Origin: Candidatus Aalborgicola bjergmarkensis
Lineage (GTDB): Bacteria > Pseudomonadota > Gammaproteobacteria > Burkholderiales > Burkholderiaceae_C
Assembly (NCBI GenBank): GCA_016708725.1
Contig: JADJFE010000020.1
Location: 1-53,352, forward strand
Direction: 5' to 3'
DNA length: 53,352 bases
Position numbers and translations under genes: made by a program. Each line of letters opens with the position of its first letter. Position 1 is the first letter of the stretch. The notes under the pieces are model-generated. The model searched no databases, was not told the origin of the DNA, and saw only the letters and a list, made by a program, of their open reading frames with translations. Positions 25,610 to 36,930 of the stretch are shown here, in pieces.

Positions 25610-26803
25610 TCAGCGCGGCGTGCCCCGGTATAACCACGGCACGTCCAGCAAACGCTCTCCGAGCATGTGCATGGACACGTCGCGCGCCCAGCGCAGCACG
25701 CCCTTGGCATGGAAAATCTGCCCATTGCGTATGGAGCGCGCCTGCACACGCGCATTGCGCCGCCAACGCTGCTGGGCGTAAAACTCCAGCCGTTGCACCA
25801 TGTTCAACTTGGGCAGTGCCAGCACGTGCTGCAAACAGGCCGCATCTTCCAATGCCATCCCCGCACCCTGGGCCATATAGGGGCGCATGGGGTGGGCTGC
25901 ATCGCCCAATAAGGCCACCCGACCACGTGCATGCTCATGCGCCCCGGCCATGGGCGCACGGTCACACAAAGCCCACAAACGCCAGCTGTCCATCGCCTCC
26001 ACCAGCTCGCGCAAGGGGCTGACGCAGCCGTTGAGCGCATCCAGTAATTTTTTCGCGTTGGCAGCAACGTCCCACTCATCCGTCTTGTCGTCCACTGCCC
26101 CCTTGGCTATGGCCACCACATTGAGCCAATCTCCCCGGCGCACCGGATACTGGACCACATGTACATCCGGCCCCAGCCAGACCGTGATGTGCTGGCTGCG
26201 CAAATGCTCCGGTAAGTCGCGCTGGCGCGCCAAGGCCCGGTAGGCCAGATGCCCCGTGACGCGCGGCGCAGAGTCCTTGAGCAGAATCTGGCGCACGGTG
26301 CTCCACAGGCCATCGGCACCAATCAAGGCTTCGGCTTGCAACACCGGACCATCGAGAACCTGCACCCCGACCCCCAGGGAACGCTTGCCGCCGCCATCGG
26401 CAAACGACTGCAACCACTGCCCCAGATGCAATTCCACATCGGCATGCTGCAGTAGTGCGTGCAACAACATCTGATGCAAATCCGCCCGGTGGATAGTGGC
26501 ATAGGGCGCAGCGTACAGCGTGCGCGTGCGCTCCCCCAACTGCATGGAAGCGAGTTCGTGTCCATTAAGGGCACTGCGCACCTGCATCAGCTCCGGAAAC
26601 GATGCCACTTGTCTGAGCTGCTGCTCCAACCCCCAGGCATGCAGGATGTTCACCACATTCGGTCCCAACTGAACGCCTGCGCCGACTTCGCTGAAACTGC
26701 GCGTGCGCTCCAGCACATGGACTGGCCAGCCCGCGCGGGCACACGCCAGTGCAGCGGCCAGCCCACCAATACCACCCCCAGCAATTACGATAGGATTTTC
26801 CAT
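25610..26803 (-). CDS. FAD-dependent aromatic-ring monooxygenase-like protein
   Basis: A 397-aa flavoprotein of the salicylate hydroxylase / UbiH class. The N-terminal dinucleotide motif is IAGGGIGGLAAALACARAGW; a second conserved site EALIGADGLWSTVR and the FAD-contact motif LLGDAAHPMRPYMAQGAGMA are both intact. Such enzymes hydroxylate aromatic carboxylates with NAD(P)H and oxygen in the cytoplasm. The substrate cannot be told; 3-hydroxybenzoate 6-hydroxylase-like or salicylate-type are reasonable. It is divergent from trhP across 40 bp and convergent with the secreted-protein gene, so it is probably a single-gene transcript. Confidence 0.88.
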   Translation of the reverse strand: MENPIVIAGGGIGGLAAALACARAGWPVHVLERTRSFSEVGAGVQLGPNVVNILHAWGLEQQLRQVASFPELMQVRSALNGHELASMQLGERTRTLYAAPYATIHRADLHQMLLHALLQHADVELHLGQWLQSFADGGGKRSLGVGVQVLDGPVLQAEALIGADGLWSTVRQILLKDSAPRVTGHLAYRALARQRDLPEHLRSQHITVWLGPDVHVVQYPVRRGDWLNVVAIAKGAVDDKTDEWDVAANAKKLLDALNGCVSPLRELVEAMDSWRLWALCDRAPMAGAHEHARGRVALLGDAAHPMRPYMAQGAGMALEDAACLQHVLALPKLNMVQRLEFYAQQRWRRNARVQARSIRNGQIFHAKGVLRWARDVSMHMLGERLLDVPWLYRGTPR

Positions 26804-26843
26804 GCTGCTATTGTGCTTTGTTCAATGCAGCAATAATACCCCC

Positions 26844-28238
26844 ATGCACACACCCGAACTATTACTCCCCGCAGGCTCGCTGGAAAAGATGCGCGCCGCC
26901 TTCGATTTTGGCGCCGATGCCGTCTATGCCGGGCAACCACGCTACTCTTTGCGCGCGCGCAACAACGAATTCAAGTTCGAACAAATTGCGACCGGCATTT
27001 CCGAAGCCCATGCGCGTGGCAAGAAATTCTTTGTCACCAGCAATCTGCTGCCACACAACGACAAGGTACGCACCTATTTGCGCGACATAGAACCCGTACT
27101 TGAACTGCGGCCCGACGGGCTCATCATGGCCGACCCCGGACTCATCATGATGGTGCGCACGGGCATGGAGAATGGCACCTACCCCGAGGTTCCGATCCAC
27201 CTCTCGGTGCAGGCCAATACGGTCAACTACATGGCGGTGAAGTTCTGGCAGAAGGTGGGGGTGGCGCGCATCATCCTGTCGCGGGAACTCAGCCTCGACG
27301 AAATCGAAAAAATTCGCCAGGAATGCCCCGACATGGAACTGGAGGTATTCGTCCATGGTGCTCTGTGCATTGCATATTCGGGCCGCTGCCTGCTCTCGGG
27401 CTATTTCAACCGGCGCGACCCCAACCAGGGCACCTGCACCAATGCCTGCCGCTGGAACTACCAGACCCAGCCAAGCAGCACGGACCCCAATACCGGCGAG
27501 GCCATTGCCACCCCTATGGACAGCAGCTTCAACCTCACCCAGGCGCAGGAGCAAGCCGAGCAATCCTTTGCCGCCTGCGGCGGCAGCACACGCCACCCCG
27601 AAGCCGACAAGGTGTATCTCCTACAGGAAGAGGGCCGCCCAGGGCAGCTCATGCCCATCATGGAGGACGAACACGGCACCTACATCATGAACAGCAAGGA
27701 CCTGCGCGCTGTGGAACACGTGGAGCGCCTGGTGAAAATCGGTATTGATTCACTCAAGGTCGAGGGTCGCACGAAAAGTCTGTACTACGTGGCGCGCACC
27801 GCGCAAACCTACCGCCGCGCCATTGACGATGCCAAGGCAGGCAAACCCTTCAATCCGGCCTTGGTAACCGAACTCGAAGGCCTGGCCAACCGTGGCTACA
27901 CCAGTGGTTTCCTGGAGCGCCGCCCGGCACACGATTACCAGAATTATGAAACCGGGCATTCCGACATCGGGCACAGCCACTTTGTCGGCGAAGTACTTGG
28001 CATCAACGGCGGCTGGGCCGAGGTGGAAGTGAAAAACAAATTCCTGGTAGGTGACCAGATCGAGGTCATTCACCCCAGCGGGAACCATGTCTTCACGCTC
28101 GAAGCCATGCGCAACCTCGACGGTGACTCCATCACGGTCGCACCCGGCAGCCCGCTGCAAGTCCGCATCCCGCTGGAGGCACGCTACCAGGGCGCGCTAC
28201 TGGCGCGCAGGCTTGGCAGGCGCACCGCTGCAACCTGA
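26844..28238 (+). CDS. trhP: U32 family tRNA hydroxylation protein TrhP
   Basis: A 464-aa U32-family protein (formerly YegQ) starting MHTPELLLPAGSLEKMRAAF. Family marks are FGADAVYAG, IHLSVQANTVNYMAVKFW, the signature HGALCIAYSGRCLLSGYF and a following cysteine GTCTNACRWNYQ, likely iron-sulphur ligands, and LKVEGRTKSLYYVARTAQTY. TrhP makes 5-hydroxyuridine at tRNA wobble position 34 from prephenate-derived chemistry in E. coli. Other in-frame starts upstream overlap the divergent gene and are rejected. Its last 86 bases plus flank are duplicated 8.8 kb away (36930-37087). Confidence 0.9.
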   Translation: MHTPELLLPAGSLEKMRAAFDFGADAVYAGQPRYSLRARNNEFKFEQIATGISEAHARGKKFFVTSNLLPHNDKVRTYLRDIEPVLELRPDGLIMADPGLIMMVRTGMENGTYPEVPIHLSVQANTVNYMAVKFWQKVGVARIILSRELSLDEIEKIRQECPDMELEVFVHGALCIAYSGRCLLSGYFNRRDPNQGTCTNACRWNYQTQPSSTDPNTGEAIATPMDSSFNLTQAQEQAEQSFAACGGSTRHPEADKVYLLQEEGRPGQLMPIMEDEHGTYIMNSKDLRAVEHVERLVKIGIDSLKVEGRTKSLYYVARTAQTYRRAIDDAKAGKPFNPALVTELEGLANRGYTSGFLERRPAHDYQNYETGHSDIGHSHFVGEVLGINGGWAEVEVKNKFLVGDQIEVIHPSGNHVFTLEAMRNLDGDSITVAPGSPLQVRIPLEARYQGALLARRLGRRTAAT

Positions 28239-28309
28239 TTCATCCACACCACGCAAAATACATTATTTTTTTGATAGCGCTTCCCGCACGTTCCATGCGG
28301 GTTTCAGGC
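28153..28309 (+). repeat. trhP 3' end plus palindromic repeat, copy 1
   Basis: This stretch, the last codons of trhP and the following GATAGC-type palindrome, recurs at 36930-37087 in the same orientation with scattered differences. Both copies run from CGCTGCAAGT through CGCATCCCGCTGGAGG and GGCGCGCTACTGGC to CCCGCACGTTCCATG. The two copies bracket the surface-protein gene and its IS. Confidence 0.85.
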
Positions 28310-28368
28310 GAAAAAGCCCCCCAGTCACTCGTCAAGCACCTGGCGCCGCCGGGTATCGAGCAACAAGT

Positions 28369-28575
28369 TCATTGGTGCTCGTCAAAATCACTCAGCGGCG
28401 CATCAAAATCATCGGCGGTCCATATTTGCCCACGGGCACTGCCCGGCTGGCGTGGCTGCCGTTTTTCCGCAAGCGAGCGTTTCTGTTCCAGAAACTGAAG
28501 AAAATCGAACACTTCGGCACCTACCGATTCCGGCAGTTTCTGCAGATGGACAAAAACCAGTTCAGCGTGTGTCAT
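28369..28575 (-). CDS. DUF2281-like antitoxin candidate, orphan
   Basis: A 68-aa protein starting MTHAELVFVHLQKLPESVGA, with VFDFLQFLEQKRS and an acidic tail. This is the plan of DUF2281/VapB-like antitoxins, whose N-terminal part binds DNA or the partner and whose tail binds a PIN toxin. No intact toxin gene follows; downstream on the minus strand is the trhP 3' end and repeat. It may be an orphan left by the recombination that placed the methyltransferase tail just upstream (28602-28690). An in-frame GTG two codons before the ATG is possible. Confidence 0.6.
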   Translation of the reverse strand: MTHAELVFVHLQKLPESVGAEVFDFLQFLEQKRSLAEKRQPRQPGSARGQIWTADDFDAPLSDFDEHQ

Positions 28576-28601
28576 GGTCACAAGATAGCACAGTTCATGC
28601 G

Positions 28602-28690
28602 CTATGCACCAATCTTAGCCTTGGATCGCGCCAGATTCAGCGCCAGCAGCAGCCGCAAAATCTCCTCATCGGGCATAGTCTGTGGTGATG
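28602..28690 (-). pseudogene. Methyltransferase 3'-end fragment (tail copy T1)
   Basis: The minus strand reads TMPDEEILRLLLALNLARSK and then a stop (28602-28604). This matches the C-terminal end of the MmeI-like methyltransferase interrupted at 40.7/48.9 kb (MPDEEILQRLLVLNRARY). No other part of the gene is present upstream. Three more tails occur at 37848, 40641 and about 50764. Confidence 0.7.
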
Positions 28691-28844
28691 GCGTGAAGCC
28701 ACTGCCTGATTGGTATCTGACAGCACAACCAGCACCCGATTACGAGACCGATCAGCACATAAAAAAATTGAGTTTCGTGCAGTTTGATAGCCTCCAGAGT
28801 GTGAGACACTTGGCCTCAATAAAAACTTTAGAGGAGCGACTCAA

Positions 28845-29070
28845 ATGCTGCACTACTGCAAATCTCTTTGGCTTCGTCTTCTGGACTTGGTACCTAGTGG
28901 TATCCGATGTGTAGTTTTGTTGAGTCTTCTTATCGGATATGGTGGATTGGTCAACGCCAACACGGTTCTTGTCCCCAAAACCGGCCAGACAAAATGCTAC
29001 AGCGCAACCGGAACAGAAATAAGCTGTGCCGGAACAGGTCAGGACGGCGAATTTCAATCAGGTGTAACCT
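28845..29070 (+). pseudogene. 5' part of giant DUF1566 surface-protein gene, cut by IS
   Basis: Starts at ATG 28845 with GAGGAG 8 bp upstream. It encodes a signal-like N-terminus (hydrophobic segment CVVLLSLLIGYGGLVNA) and VLVPKTGQTKCYSATGTE, then GTGQDGEFQSGVT where a TAG created by the inserted element ends translation. The rest of the frame resumes at 30910 after the IS. Joining 28845-29070 with 30910-36653 gives 1,990 in-frame codons. The same GQKLCY/TCYS...GTGQDGE phrase recurs once inside the 3' part, an internal repeat. Confidence 0.85.
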
Positions 29071-30894
29071 AGGCTGTCCAAAAATGCTTCAAAATAACCA
29101 ATTTCTTTCCCCCAAGAAATGGCCCTACTTGCCCGAACAAGAAAACGTCGTTCTTCGTTTTATGATCTCTCGTATTGTTACTGGAACATCATCATGAGTG
29201 AAAAGTCAAAGCTGCACAAGAGTCGAGAGGTTTGGAAAAAAAAGCGATTGATCGTGCCACCAAAGTGCGTGCGATTCGTAAAGAAATCCGGCGACTAAAA
29301 AAGAACGAGATAAATTTAAAGGGGAGGCCAAGGCAGCCAAAGCTGAATTGGCGAAACAAAACAAGCAAGCAGTAGCGTGCATCCAAAACAAAGTGGATGT
29401 TGTTTTCCTTGTTTTGTGCTTGTTCCTCTCAGCACGAATCGGATTCCGTGCAATTGCAAGAGTGTTGGCCGTGCTTGCCCCCTACCTTGGTCTGCTGAAG
29501 ACACCTTGTCCACAAACGGTCAGCAACTATGTATCCCGTCTATCCATCGCAAAAATGCAAACGTTCGTCCAATCCCTTGGCAACGCTGCTGGAGGTGCAA
29601 TGCAAACGGTTTGGCTTATTGATATCAGCATAGGACTGGGCTCGGGGAAGATACTCAGCGTACTGGCATTGAATCTCAGGCACCATGAACAAAATGAGTA
29701 TGCGCCAGGATTGGCGGATGTTCAGTGTGTCGCCACCGCTGTTGAGGAATCCTGGAATGGCGAAACGATTGCCGAATTTTTACGCAAAGTATTTGCCAAA
29801 GTGGGATTTTTTCCCGCTGCTTTCCTCAAAGACGGCGGAACCGATCTTGAAAAGGCCATCCGCTTGTTGAATGAACAAGGGACATCCCTTGAGTGCATCG
29901 ACGATCTCTCCCATATGGTTGCCAATCTTTTCAAGCACGAATATGCAGAGGATCCGTTGTTTAACACCTTCATCACAGCCTGCGGCCAAGTGTCCAAGAA
30001 ACTCAAACAGACGATCTTGGCATGCCTTGCACCTCCGAAGGTCTCGACCAAAGCCCGCTTTATGAACTTGCACCGTTTGGTCGAATGGGCGGACAAACTG
30101 CTCAAACATGTGCCGCAAAACCAGGCTGAAGACGCACCGATGTTAGCGAAATTAAGAGCAAGCTTGGATCAATTGCCCGAGTGTGAGCCGTTTATCAAAC
30201 GATTCCTTCGCGATGCAAAGTCGATGCTGGCATGTCAAAAAATCCTCAAACAAGAGGGGTTGAACCTTGCAACCTACGCGCAATGTCAGAAGTTGATTGA
30301 GGTCATGCCCGCATCCTCTTCGATACGAATCGGTTTTACTGATTGGGCAAAGTCACAGTTGGAAATTGCCAATAGGCTGGGGTTGAATCAAACGGGTTTG
30401 CCCATCAGCACCGATGTCCTTGAATCACTGTTTGGTGTAGGCAAGCGACTGGGAATGGGGCAAGTGAAGGATGCTGATCGAATCGCTTTTCACCTACCAG
30501 CACTGTGCGGAACATTGACGAAACAGGATGCGCAAGATGTTGTTGATATCACGGTTGCGAAACATAAAGAGGTGATCGGATGTGTAGATTCGTTGAGCAA
30601 ACAACGTCGAGATGTATTGCCAAATCCAGGGAGTTTGGAAACCTTGGCGAACAATCCTGGACGACGCCACCTTGTCCTCATCCCGGATACTGAATCTTGG
30701 TCAGAACCTCCCGCCCAATCTATATCTGTAAGCGATTTGCCTGCCATCAGCGCAAAGTTTCCCAATGCACCGTTAAGCGATTTCGGTACATTTTGTTTTT
30801 CGTCGTTGAAGAAATTATTTGACGCACTTCCCCTCGGCGGCGGGTGGTTACAGGGGGCCAAAAGTTGGGGAAAAACTTAGGGTAAGTTTGGACG
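29071..30894 (+). mobile_element. Insertion sequence, 1,824 bp, family not recognised
   Basis: The element is flanked by an exact 15-bp target duplication (AATCAGGTGTAACCT at 29056-29070 and 30895-30909) inside the DUF1566 gene. Its ends are imperfect inverted repeats: a TGTCCAAA / CGTCCAAA start, and about 25 bp further in TTTCCCCCAAGAAATGGCCC facing TTTCCCCAACTTTTGGCCC. One transposase frame fills it. The unusually long duplication is unlike common IS3, IS4, IS5 or IS110 groups. I could not assign a family. Confidence 0.85.
29194..30880 (+). pseudogene. IS transposase (DDE-type), frame broken at two A-runs
   Basis: The natural start appears to be ATG 29194 (MSEKSKLHKSREVWKKK). To reach the main 510-codon frame the ribosome must slip back one base twice: at an A8 run (about 29235-29242) and at CTAAAAAAG (about 29297-29305); both are AAAAAAG-like slippery sites as used by IS1 and IS3, but also typical spots of homopolymer error. 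The main frame shows DDE-like residues in LIDISIGLGSGKIL, LKDGGTDLEKA and STDVLESLFGVGKRL. Coiled, basic N-terminal residues precede them. The end reaches the right inverted repeat. Whether it is functional depends on slippage or sequence accuracy. Confidence 0.65.
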
Positions 30895-33800
30895 AATCAG
30901 GTGTAACCTGGCCCTCACCGCGCTTTACCAATAACGGAAATGCCACGGTTACCGACCAGCTAACCGGGCTGATGTGGAGTCATGAACCCAACTTGCTTGG
31001 CTCAACCAAATATAAATATTTTGACAAGGATGATGTTTCCGGTGACGGTTTAGTGACTTGGCAACGTGCCCTTGACTTTATCAAGACACTTAATAGCGAC
31101 TACTTTGCCGGTTACAACGACTGGCGCCTGCCAAATATCAATGAACTGGTTTCATTAAGGGACGCATCAATAGCGGGATCAGCAGGATCAGGGTTTGATC
31201 CAACTGAATTTTTGTTCGGCGCGGCGGCGAATGCTATATATGGTTCTTATTGGTCATCCACAACTTCAAAATCTGCCACTACACGCGCGTGGATGTGGGC
31301 TGCTTTTAGCAAGAGCAGCTCTGGAATGAACAGCTTTGCTGAAAAATCTCAATATTTCGGTGTATTTCCGGTTCGTGGAGGGCGCAATTCCGGTCTTGGA
31401 TTATCCATAACAGGACAGAAATTATGTTACGACACGGCCGGTACAACGATAAATTGCTCCGGCACTGGGCAGGATGGCGAATTGCAAAAGGGCATTCCAT
31501 GGGAATTCTTTGACAGATATATTTTCAATAATGACTTATTTTCCTTGGATAAATATACTGACTTAATATGGTCGCCGCCCCCTTCTGCTACATCGACTTG
31601 GCAGCAAGCATTGGATGCTGCTAAGCAAGCAAACCAACAAAGTCTTGGTGGATACAGTGACTGGAGGCTGCCCAATTCGATAGAAATATTGACAAATTTT
31701 CTGAGCCCCTACGACGCACCTCATGAGATCAGTGCATATCTTTGGACTTCTACAACGAACAATGGCAATAAGTCAGCGGCATGGGAGTCTATATTTTTTC
31801 CTGGTGGGGCGCTGATTGGCAGCAATAAAGACGGGACGCAAATACCCGGTTCTGTCATGCTGGTTCGTGGCGGATCGGTGACGACACAAAACCGAATCGC
31901 GTCCAGTTTTTCATCAGGCACATGGTCGGCTACCAACAATTCGGCAGCAATATCCATCGGTAGCGATGGCAAGATATCCAGCCTTTCCATCAATTTCGGC
32001 GCTGTACCAACAACTTACTGTAGATGGGGAACAGGCATCAGCGGTAAAGACTGTTCGGCCAACACTAAAACCCTGTCGGTTATCAATGCCGATACGTCAA
32101 AAATTGTCTATGCAGGCGATGCATTTAGCCTGACCAATACCATCCCAGCAGAAACAGGGTCCGTTCCGAAAAAGTTTTTTACCTACGATATTTCCGGGAG
32201 TTTTAGTGGCAATTCGTTGGATCTGGTGGTTAACGTTACCTACAGTTTCTATGACTACGCCCAATATCCGTCATCCTATTCGGCGTATTCTTGGGCTGAG
32301 ACCGGAAGCAAAGCGCTGCAAATCGCCATGTCCAACGGCGTAGCCAGCAATGGCGTTTGCGGCAGTAGCAACGGCAGTGCCTTTACCACGGCTCCCGCTG
32401 CCAACCTGTGCTCAACCGGTAGTGCATCAGCAGTAACCGGAACCGGCCCCTGGTACTGGACGTGCGCCGGGCTTAGTGGTGGAGCATCGCAAAGTTGTTC
32501 TGCTACGGTTCAGGGCGCATCGACATTCGCTCTTTCTGTTTCCAAATCCGGCACCGGTTCCGGCACCATTACCAGCTCACCCGCTGGCATCAATTGCGGC
32601 ACTACATGCAGCGCATCCTTTAACAACGGCACCAGCGTAACCCTGACGGCCGCCCCGGCGACGGGCAGCAGCTTCACTGGCTGGAGCGGAGCGTGCAGCG
32701 GCACCTCCACCTGTGTTGTAAGCATGAGCGCAGCGCAAAACATCACCGCCAGCTTCACTGCCACCCCCATTCCTTACACGCTGTCGGTCACCAAATCTGG
32801 CACCGGTTCCGGCACCATTACCAGCGCACCCGCTGGCATTAACTGCGGCACCACTTGCAGCGCATCCTTTAACAGCGGCACCAGCGTAACGCTCACCGCC
32901 ATCCCGGCGGCAGCAGGCAGCACCTTTACCGGCTGGAGTGGGGCTTGCACCGGCATAGGGAGTTGTGTTGTGACGCTAGACGCGACGAAGACAGTAACGG
33001 CAAACTTCAACCCAACGCCCAACATTACCAGCGGTCTGGTTGCCTATTATCCGTTTAATGGCAATGCAAATGACGAAAGCGGAAATAATAACAATGGCAC
33101 CGTGTACGGCGCAATATTGACAACGGATAGATTTGGAAATGCAAACCGGGCTTATAGTTTTGATGGGGTAAGTGGCTTCGTTAGTGTAACCTCTTCACCT
33201 GTTTTTGATATTCTTGCGGGTGTTTCTTATTCGGCTTGGGTCCGGCCGAGAATATTGCCAATAACTGGAAGTTTCATTCTTAATAAATGGGTTGATGGAC
33301 AAGAAGACAAGCAAATTGGCTTGGCAAGTGATGGGCGGATTTACTTCTACATGTACAACTGCATGTTTAATTCAACACTATACTCAGTATCTGCCATTGC
33401 ATTGAATAAATGGACAAATATTACGGGCGTTTATGATGGTGTAAGTGCAAAACTGTACATAGATGGATTATTGAGTTCACAAGTTAATACTAATTCAGCG
33501 TGTGAAGTAAGTAATAATTTAGGGATGTTTTACATCGGAGATAACCCAGAGAGAAGGCATGAGGGGAATGTCCCCTTTTCGGGGGAAATAGATGAGGTCA
33601 TGATTTACAACAAAGCATTAACGGCCAACGAAGTGCTGTCTATGCTAAACACAGGCGCAACGGCCAGTTTTACATTGCGCATATCCCATAGCGGTTCAGG
33701 TGTTGGCACAGTCACCAGCATACCCGCTGGCATCAACTGCGGTACAACGTGTAGCGCCTCATTCGATAGCGGTACCAGCGTAACCCTCACCGCCACCCCA

Positions 33801-36653
33801 GCCACGGGCAGCACCTTTACTGGCTGGAGCGGAGCGTGCAGCGGCACCTCCACCTGTGTTGTAAGCATGAGCGCAGCGCAAAACGTCACGGCCACGTTTG
33901 CCCTCAGCGTGAGTGCCCCGGTATGCACACTGAGCGCCAGTCCAGCCACCATCACCGCTGGTGGCAGTACCACCTTAACCGCCACCTGCACGCCAGCAGC
34001 AACCTCCTACACCTGGACAGGCGGCACTTGTGCCAGCACTTCGGCCTCTTGCACGGTCACGCCCACAGCCACGACCGCCTACACCGTAGCGGGCACCAAC
34101 ACGGTCGGAACCGGCGCAGCAACCAGCACCACGGTTACGGTAACTCCTACCGGCGGCGCACTGCAACCCAATGCTGACGGCACAGTAACCGATCCCAAAA
34201 CCGGCCTTATCTGGATGCGCTGCGCCATGGGGGCGAACTGGAATGGCAGTACGTGCAGCGGGACTGGTAACACCTATACCTTTGACCAAGCTAACGCGCT
34301 GACCGGCACTGTTACGTTTGCGGGCCAAAGCGACTGGCGTATGCCAAACATCCGTGAGTTACAAACTATTGTTGATCGGTCGGTTTATAGTCCGACGATT
34401 AACAGTGCCGCGTTTCCAAATACGCCAAGTTCATACTTCTGGTCGGGTTCGCCCTATTCCAGTCTTGCAACTTACGCATGGGGCATCAATTTTGACTATG
34501 GATTCGCCAATGGCTACAGCCCCCGTAGCGACCTCTACGTGGTTCGGTTGGTGCGCGGTGGACAGTCATTTGGCTCTTTGCTGAGTATTACGCGGCCAAC
34601 CAGCGACTACGTTGACAATGGGAACGGCACAGTAACGCATACACCGACCAAGCTGATGTGGAAACGCTGCGCTGAAGGCCAAGACTGGACTGGCAGCACA
34701 TGCGGAGGAACCGCAAGTAGCATGACAGCGGATCAGGCTGAGGCGCTCAGCGGCACTTTTGTGGGTCAAAGTGACTGGCGTCTGCCCACCGCAGATGAGC
34801 TGGTGAGCCTTGTGGATTACAGTCGCTATGACCCTGCGATTAATATCAGTATCTTCCCGGCAACACCGAGTTCGATTTTTTGGTCGGGTTCGCCCAATGT
34901 CAGTAATTCAAGTTATGCGTGGGTCGTCGGTTTCTTCAATGGCTATGCCAGCAGCGGCTCCACCGGCCTACGGAGTAACAATTACGCAGTCCGACTGGTA
35001 CGCACCGTACAGTCTTCTGCCCCCGTTCCGGTATGCACACTGAACGCCAATCCAGCCACCATCACCGCAGGCAGCAGTTCTACGCTGACGGCCACATGCA
35101 CGCCAGCAGCCACCTCCTACACCTGGACTGGCGGCACCTGCGCGGGAACCACTGGGTCAACTTGTACGGTTGCACCCACAACTACGACCCCCTACACCGT
35201 AGCTGGCACCAATACGAGCGGCACCGGCACTGCTGCCAGCGCGACGGTAACGGTAAATCCCTGCACATACACGCTGGTTACCAGCAGCGCATCGGTCGCT
35301 GCAACTGCCAGCACCGGCAGCGTGAGCGTGAGCGTGACATCTTCGTGTGCGTGGACTGCTACCAGCAACACAAGCTGGATCAGCATCAGCTCGGGCGCAT
35401 CGGGTAGCGGTAATGGCACTGTGACATATGCGGTAACAGCCAACACCGGGACGACTGAACGCACCGGGACGCTAACCATTGCAGGACAGACATTCACGGT
35501 GACACAACAGGCTGGATCAGGCGGCGCGCCGGTTTGTACCCTCTCGGCTAGTCCTGCCAGCATCACGGCGGGCGGCAGTTCCACCCTGACCGCTACCTGC
35601 ACGCCAGCGGCGACCAGCTACATCTGGACTGGCGGCACCTGTGCCAGTACCTCGGCCACTTGCACGGTCAAGCCAACGATGACGACCGCCTACAGCGTGC
35701 AAGGCATCAATACTAGCGGTGCCTATCAAGCGGTCAGCACCACGGTCACGGTCACGCCCAATATCACCTCCTACACCGTGCCCGGCACGCTGGGCAATGA
35801 TGTCTTCGTTCTGACGGCAGGCAATAGCTACTATGGCGGTGCTGGCAACGACACCTATATCAGCAGCTCCAGCACTTTGCACGGCGATGTCACGGCCAAA
35901 ATTGTTGACACCGAAGGCGACAACGTCATCCAACTGGTCGATGGCCTGACTATCGCGGTCAGCGCTTTCTACACCGATGCCGCGCAACTCACGCTCTCCA
36001 GCGGGGCCAAGGTGCAGATACTGGGTGCCTCGAAGTTCAAGTTCCAGGTGGGTGCCAATGCGCTGGCGGGCGATACCGCAGCTGTTTTAACCTACACCGA
36101 GTTTGCCACCAGCCTGGGCGCATCCTTGAGCGGCGGCACACTCCCGGCATCGGGTACTGCGGGCTACGTCGTGCCCACGGGCTTTACTCAGGCATCAGCG
36201 CCTGTGCCGAGCGTTGCAAGCAGTTCCTATACCGTACCGGGCACTTTGAGTGACGATGTGCTGGCACCCTCGGGCGGCAACAATTACCTGGGTGGCGGTA
36301 GCAACGACACCTACATCCTCAGCCCCTACACCCTCAGCGGTGCGGTAACGGCCAAGATCATCGACAGCGAAGGCACTGACGTGATCCAGCTGGTCAATGG
36401 CCTGACGATTGCCTCCAGCAGCTTCTTCAACAACGCCGTGCAGCTTACGCTGTCCAACGGTGCTACGGTGCAGATACTGGGCGCATCCCACTTTAGCTAC
36501 CAGTTGGGTGCCAATGCCCCGGCGGGCGAAACGGCTGCCAGCCTGACTTTTGCCCAGTTTGCTGCATCGCTGGGTGCCAGCGTTCCGGCAACGGGTGGGG
36601 CAGCGGTGAGTGGTAGTGCCAACTTTGTTGTCCAAAACAGTGGCCACCCATGA
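30895..36653 (+). pseudogene. 3' part of giant surface protein (DUF1566, LamG, Ig-like, BACON, RTX-like)
   Basis: About 1,914 codons continue the gene begun at 28845. In order: two DUF1566/Lcl domains (30.93-31.88 kb; GYNDWRLPNINELVSL, YSDWRLPNSIEIL); a linker with GPWYWTCAGLSGGASQSC; two glycine-serine repeats with PAGINCGTTCSASF and FTGWSGAC (32.52-33.01 kb); a LamG-like lectin fold (33.04-33.64 kb; VAYYPFNGNANDESG); a third glycine repeat; Ig-like ATSYTWTGGTC segments; two more DUF1566 domains (34.17-35.01 kb); a BACON domain (35.26-35.51 kb; NTSWISISSGASGSGNGTV); and two C-terminal RTX-like units (GNDVFVLTAGNSYYGGAGND). Adhesion or carbohydrate binding at the surface is likely. A TTG at 30819 lies inside the IS and is not the native start. 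Confidence 0.85.
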
Positions 36654-36782
36654 AAATTGAGCCTAAACGCAGCGCCGTTCGCATGGCGCTGTGTACGAGC
36701 CAAATCATGGGTTAAATCAGGCGGTACCCACCGTGGATACAGCGAGTGCAGCTAGCAAAAACGCAGCATATTATTTGCTGCC

Positions 36783-36930
36783 AGGTAGCTGGCACAAACC
36801 CTGCAGCGCCCGCTTGACCGTGGCAGCACCCCACTGCGCCACGGTCTCCAGGAAAATGCTGCATCTCGCTGACACAATACCTGCGGCGTTGCCCAGGACA
36901 GGCATACGGTGCCGACTGGGTTATCAATAC
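36783..36930 (-). pseudogene. cinA/pncC 3'-end fragment, copy 1
   Basis: On the minus strand the decayed frame includes EMQHFPGDRGAV and WATPQ-like remnants, the C-terminus of CinA-type nicotinamide-nucleotide amidohydrolase. The DNA is similar to 51003-51150, where a longer cinA fragment is found. It is joined at 36930 directly to the second trhP 3'-end copy. No coding capacity remains. Confidence 0.7.

Noticed and set aside
26703..26843. Upstream start for trhP
   Set aside because: Would overlap the divergent monooxygenase; the conserved N-terminus MHTPELLLPAGS begins at 26844.
30819..30894. TTG start for the 1,944-codon frame
   Set aside because: This part is the right end of the IS; the native 5' end is at 28845.
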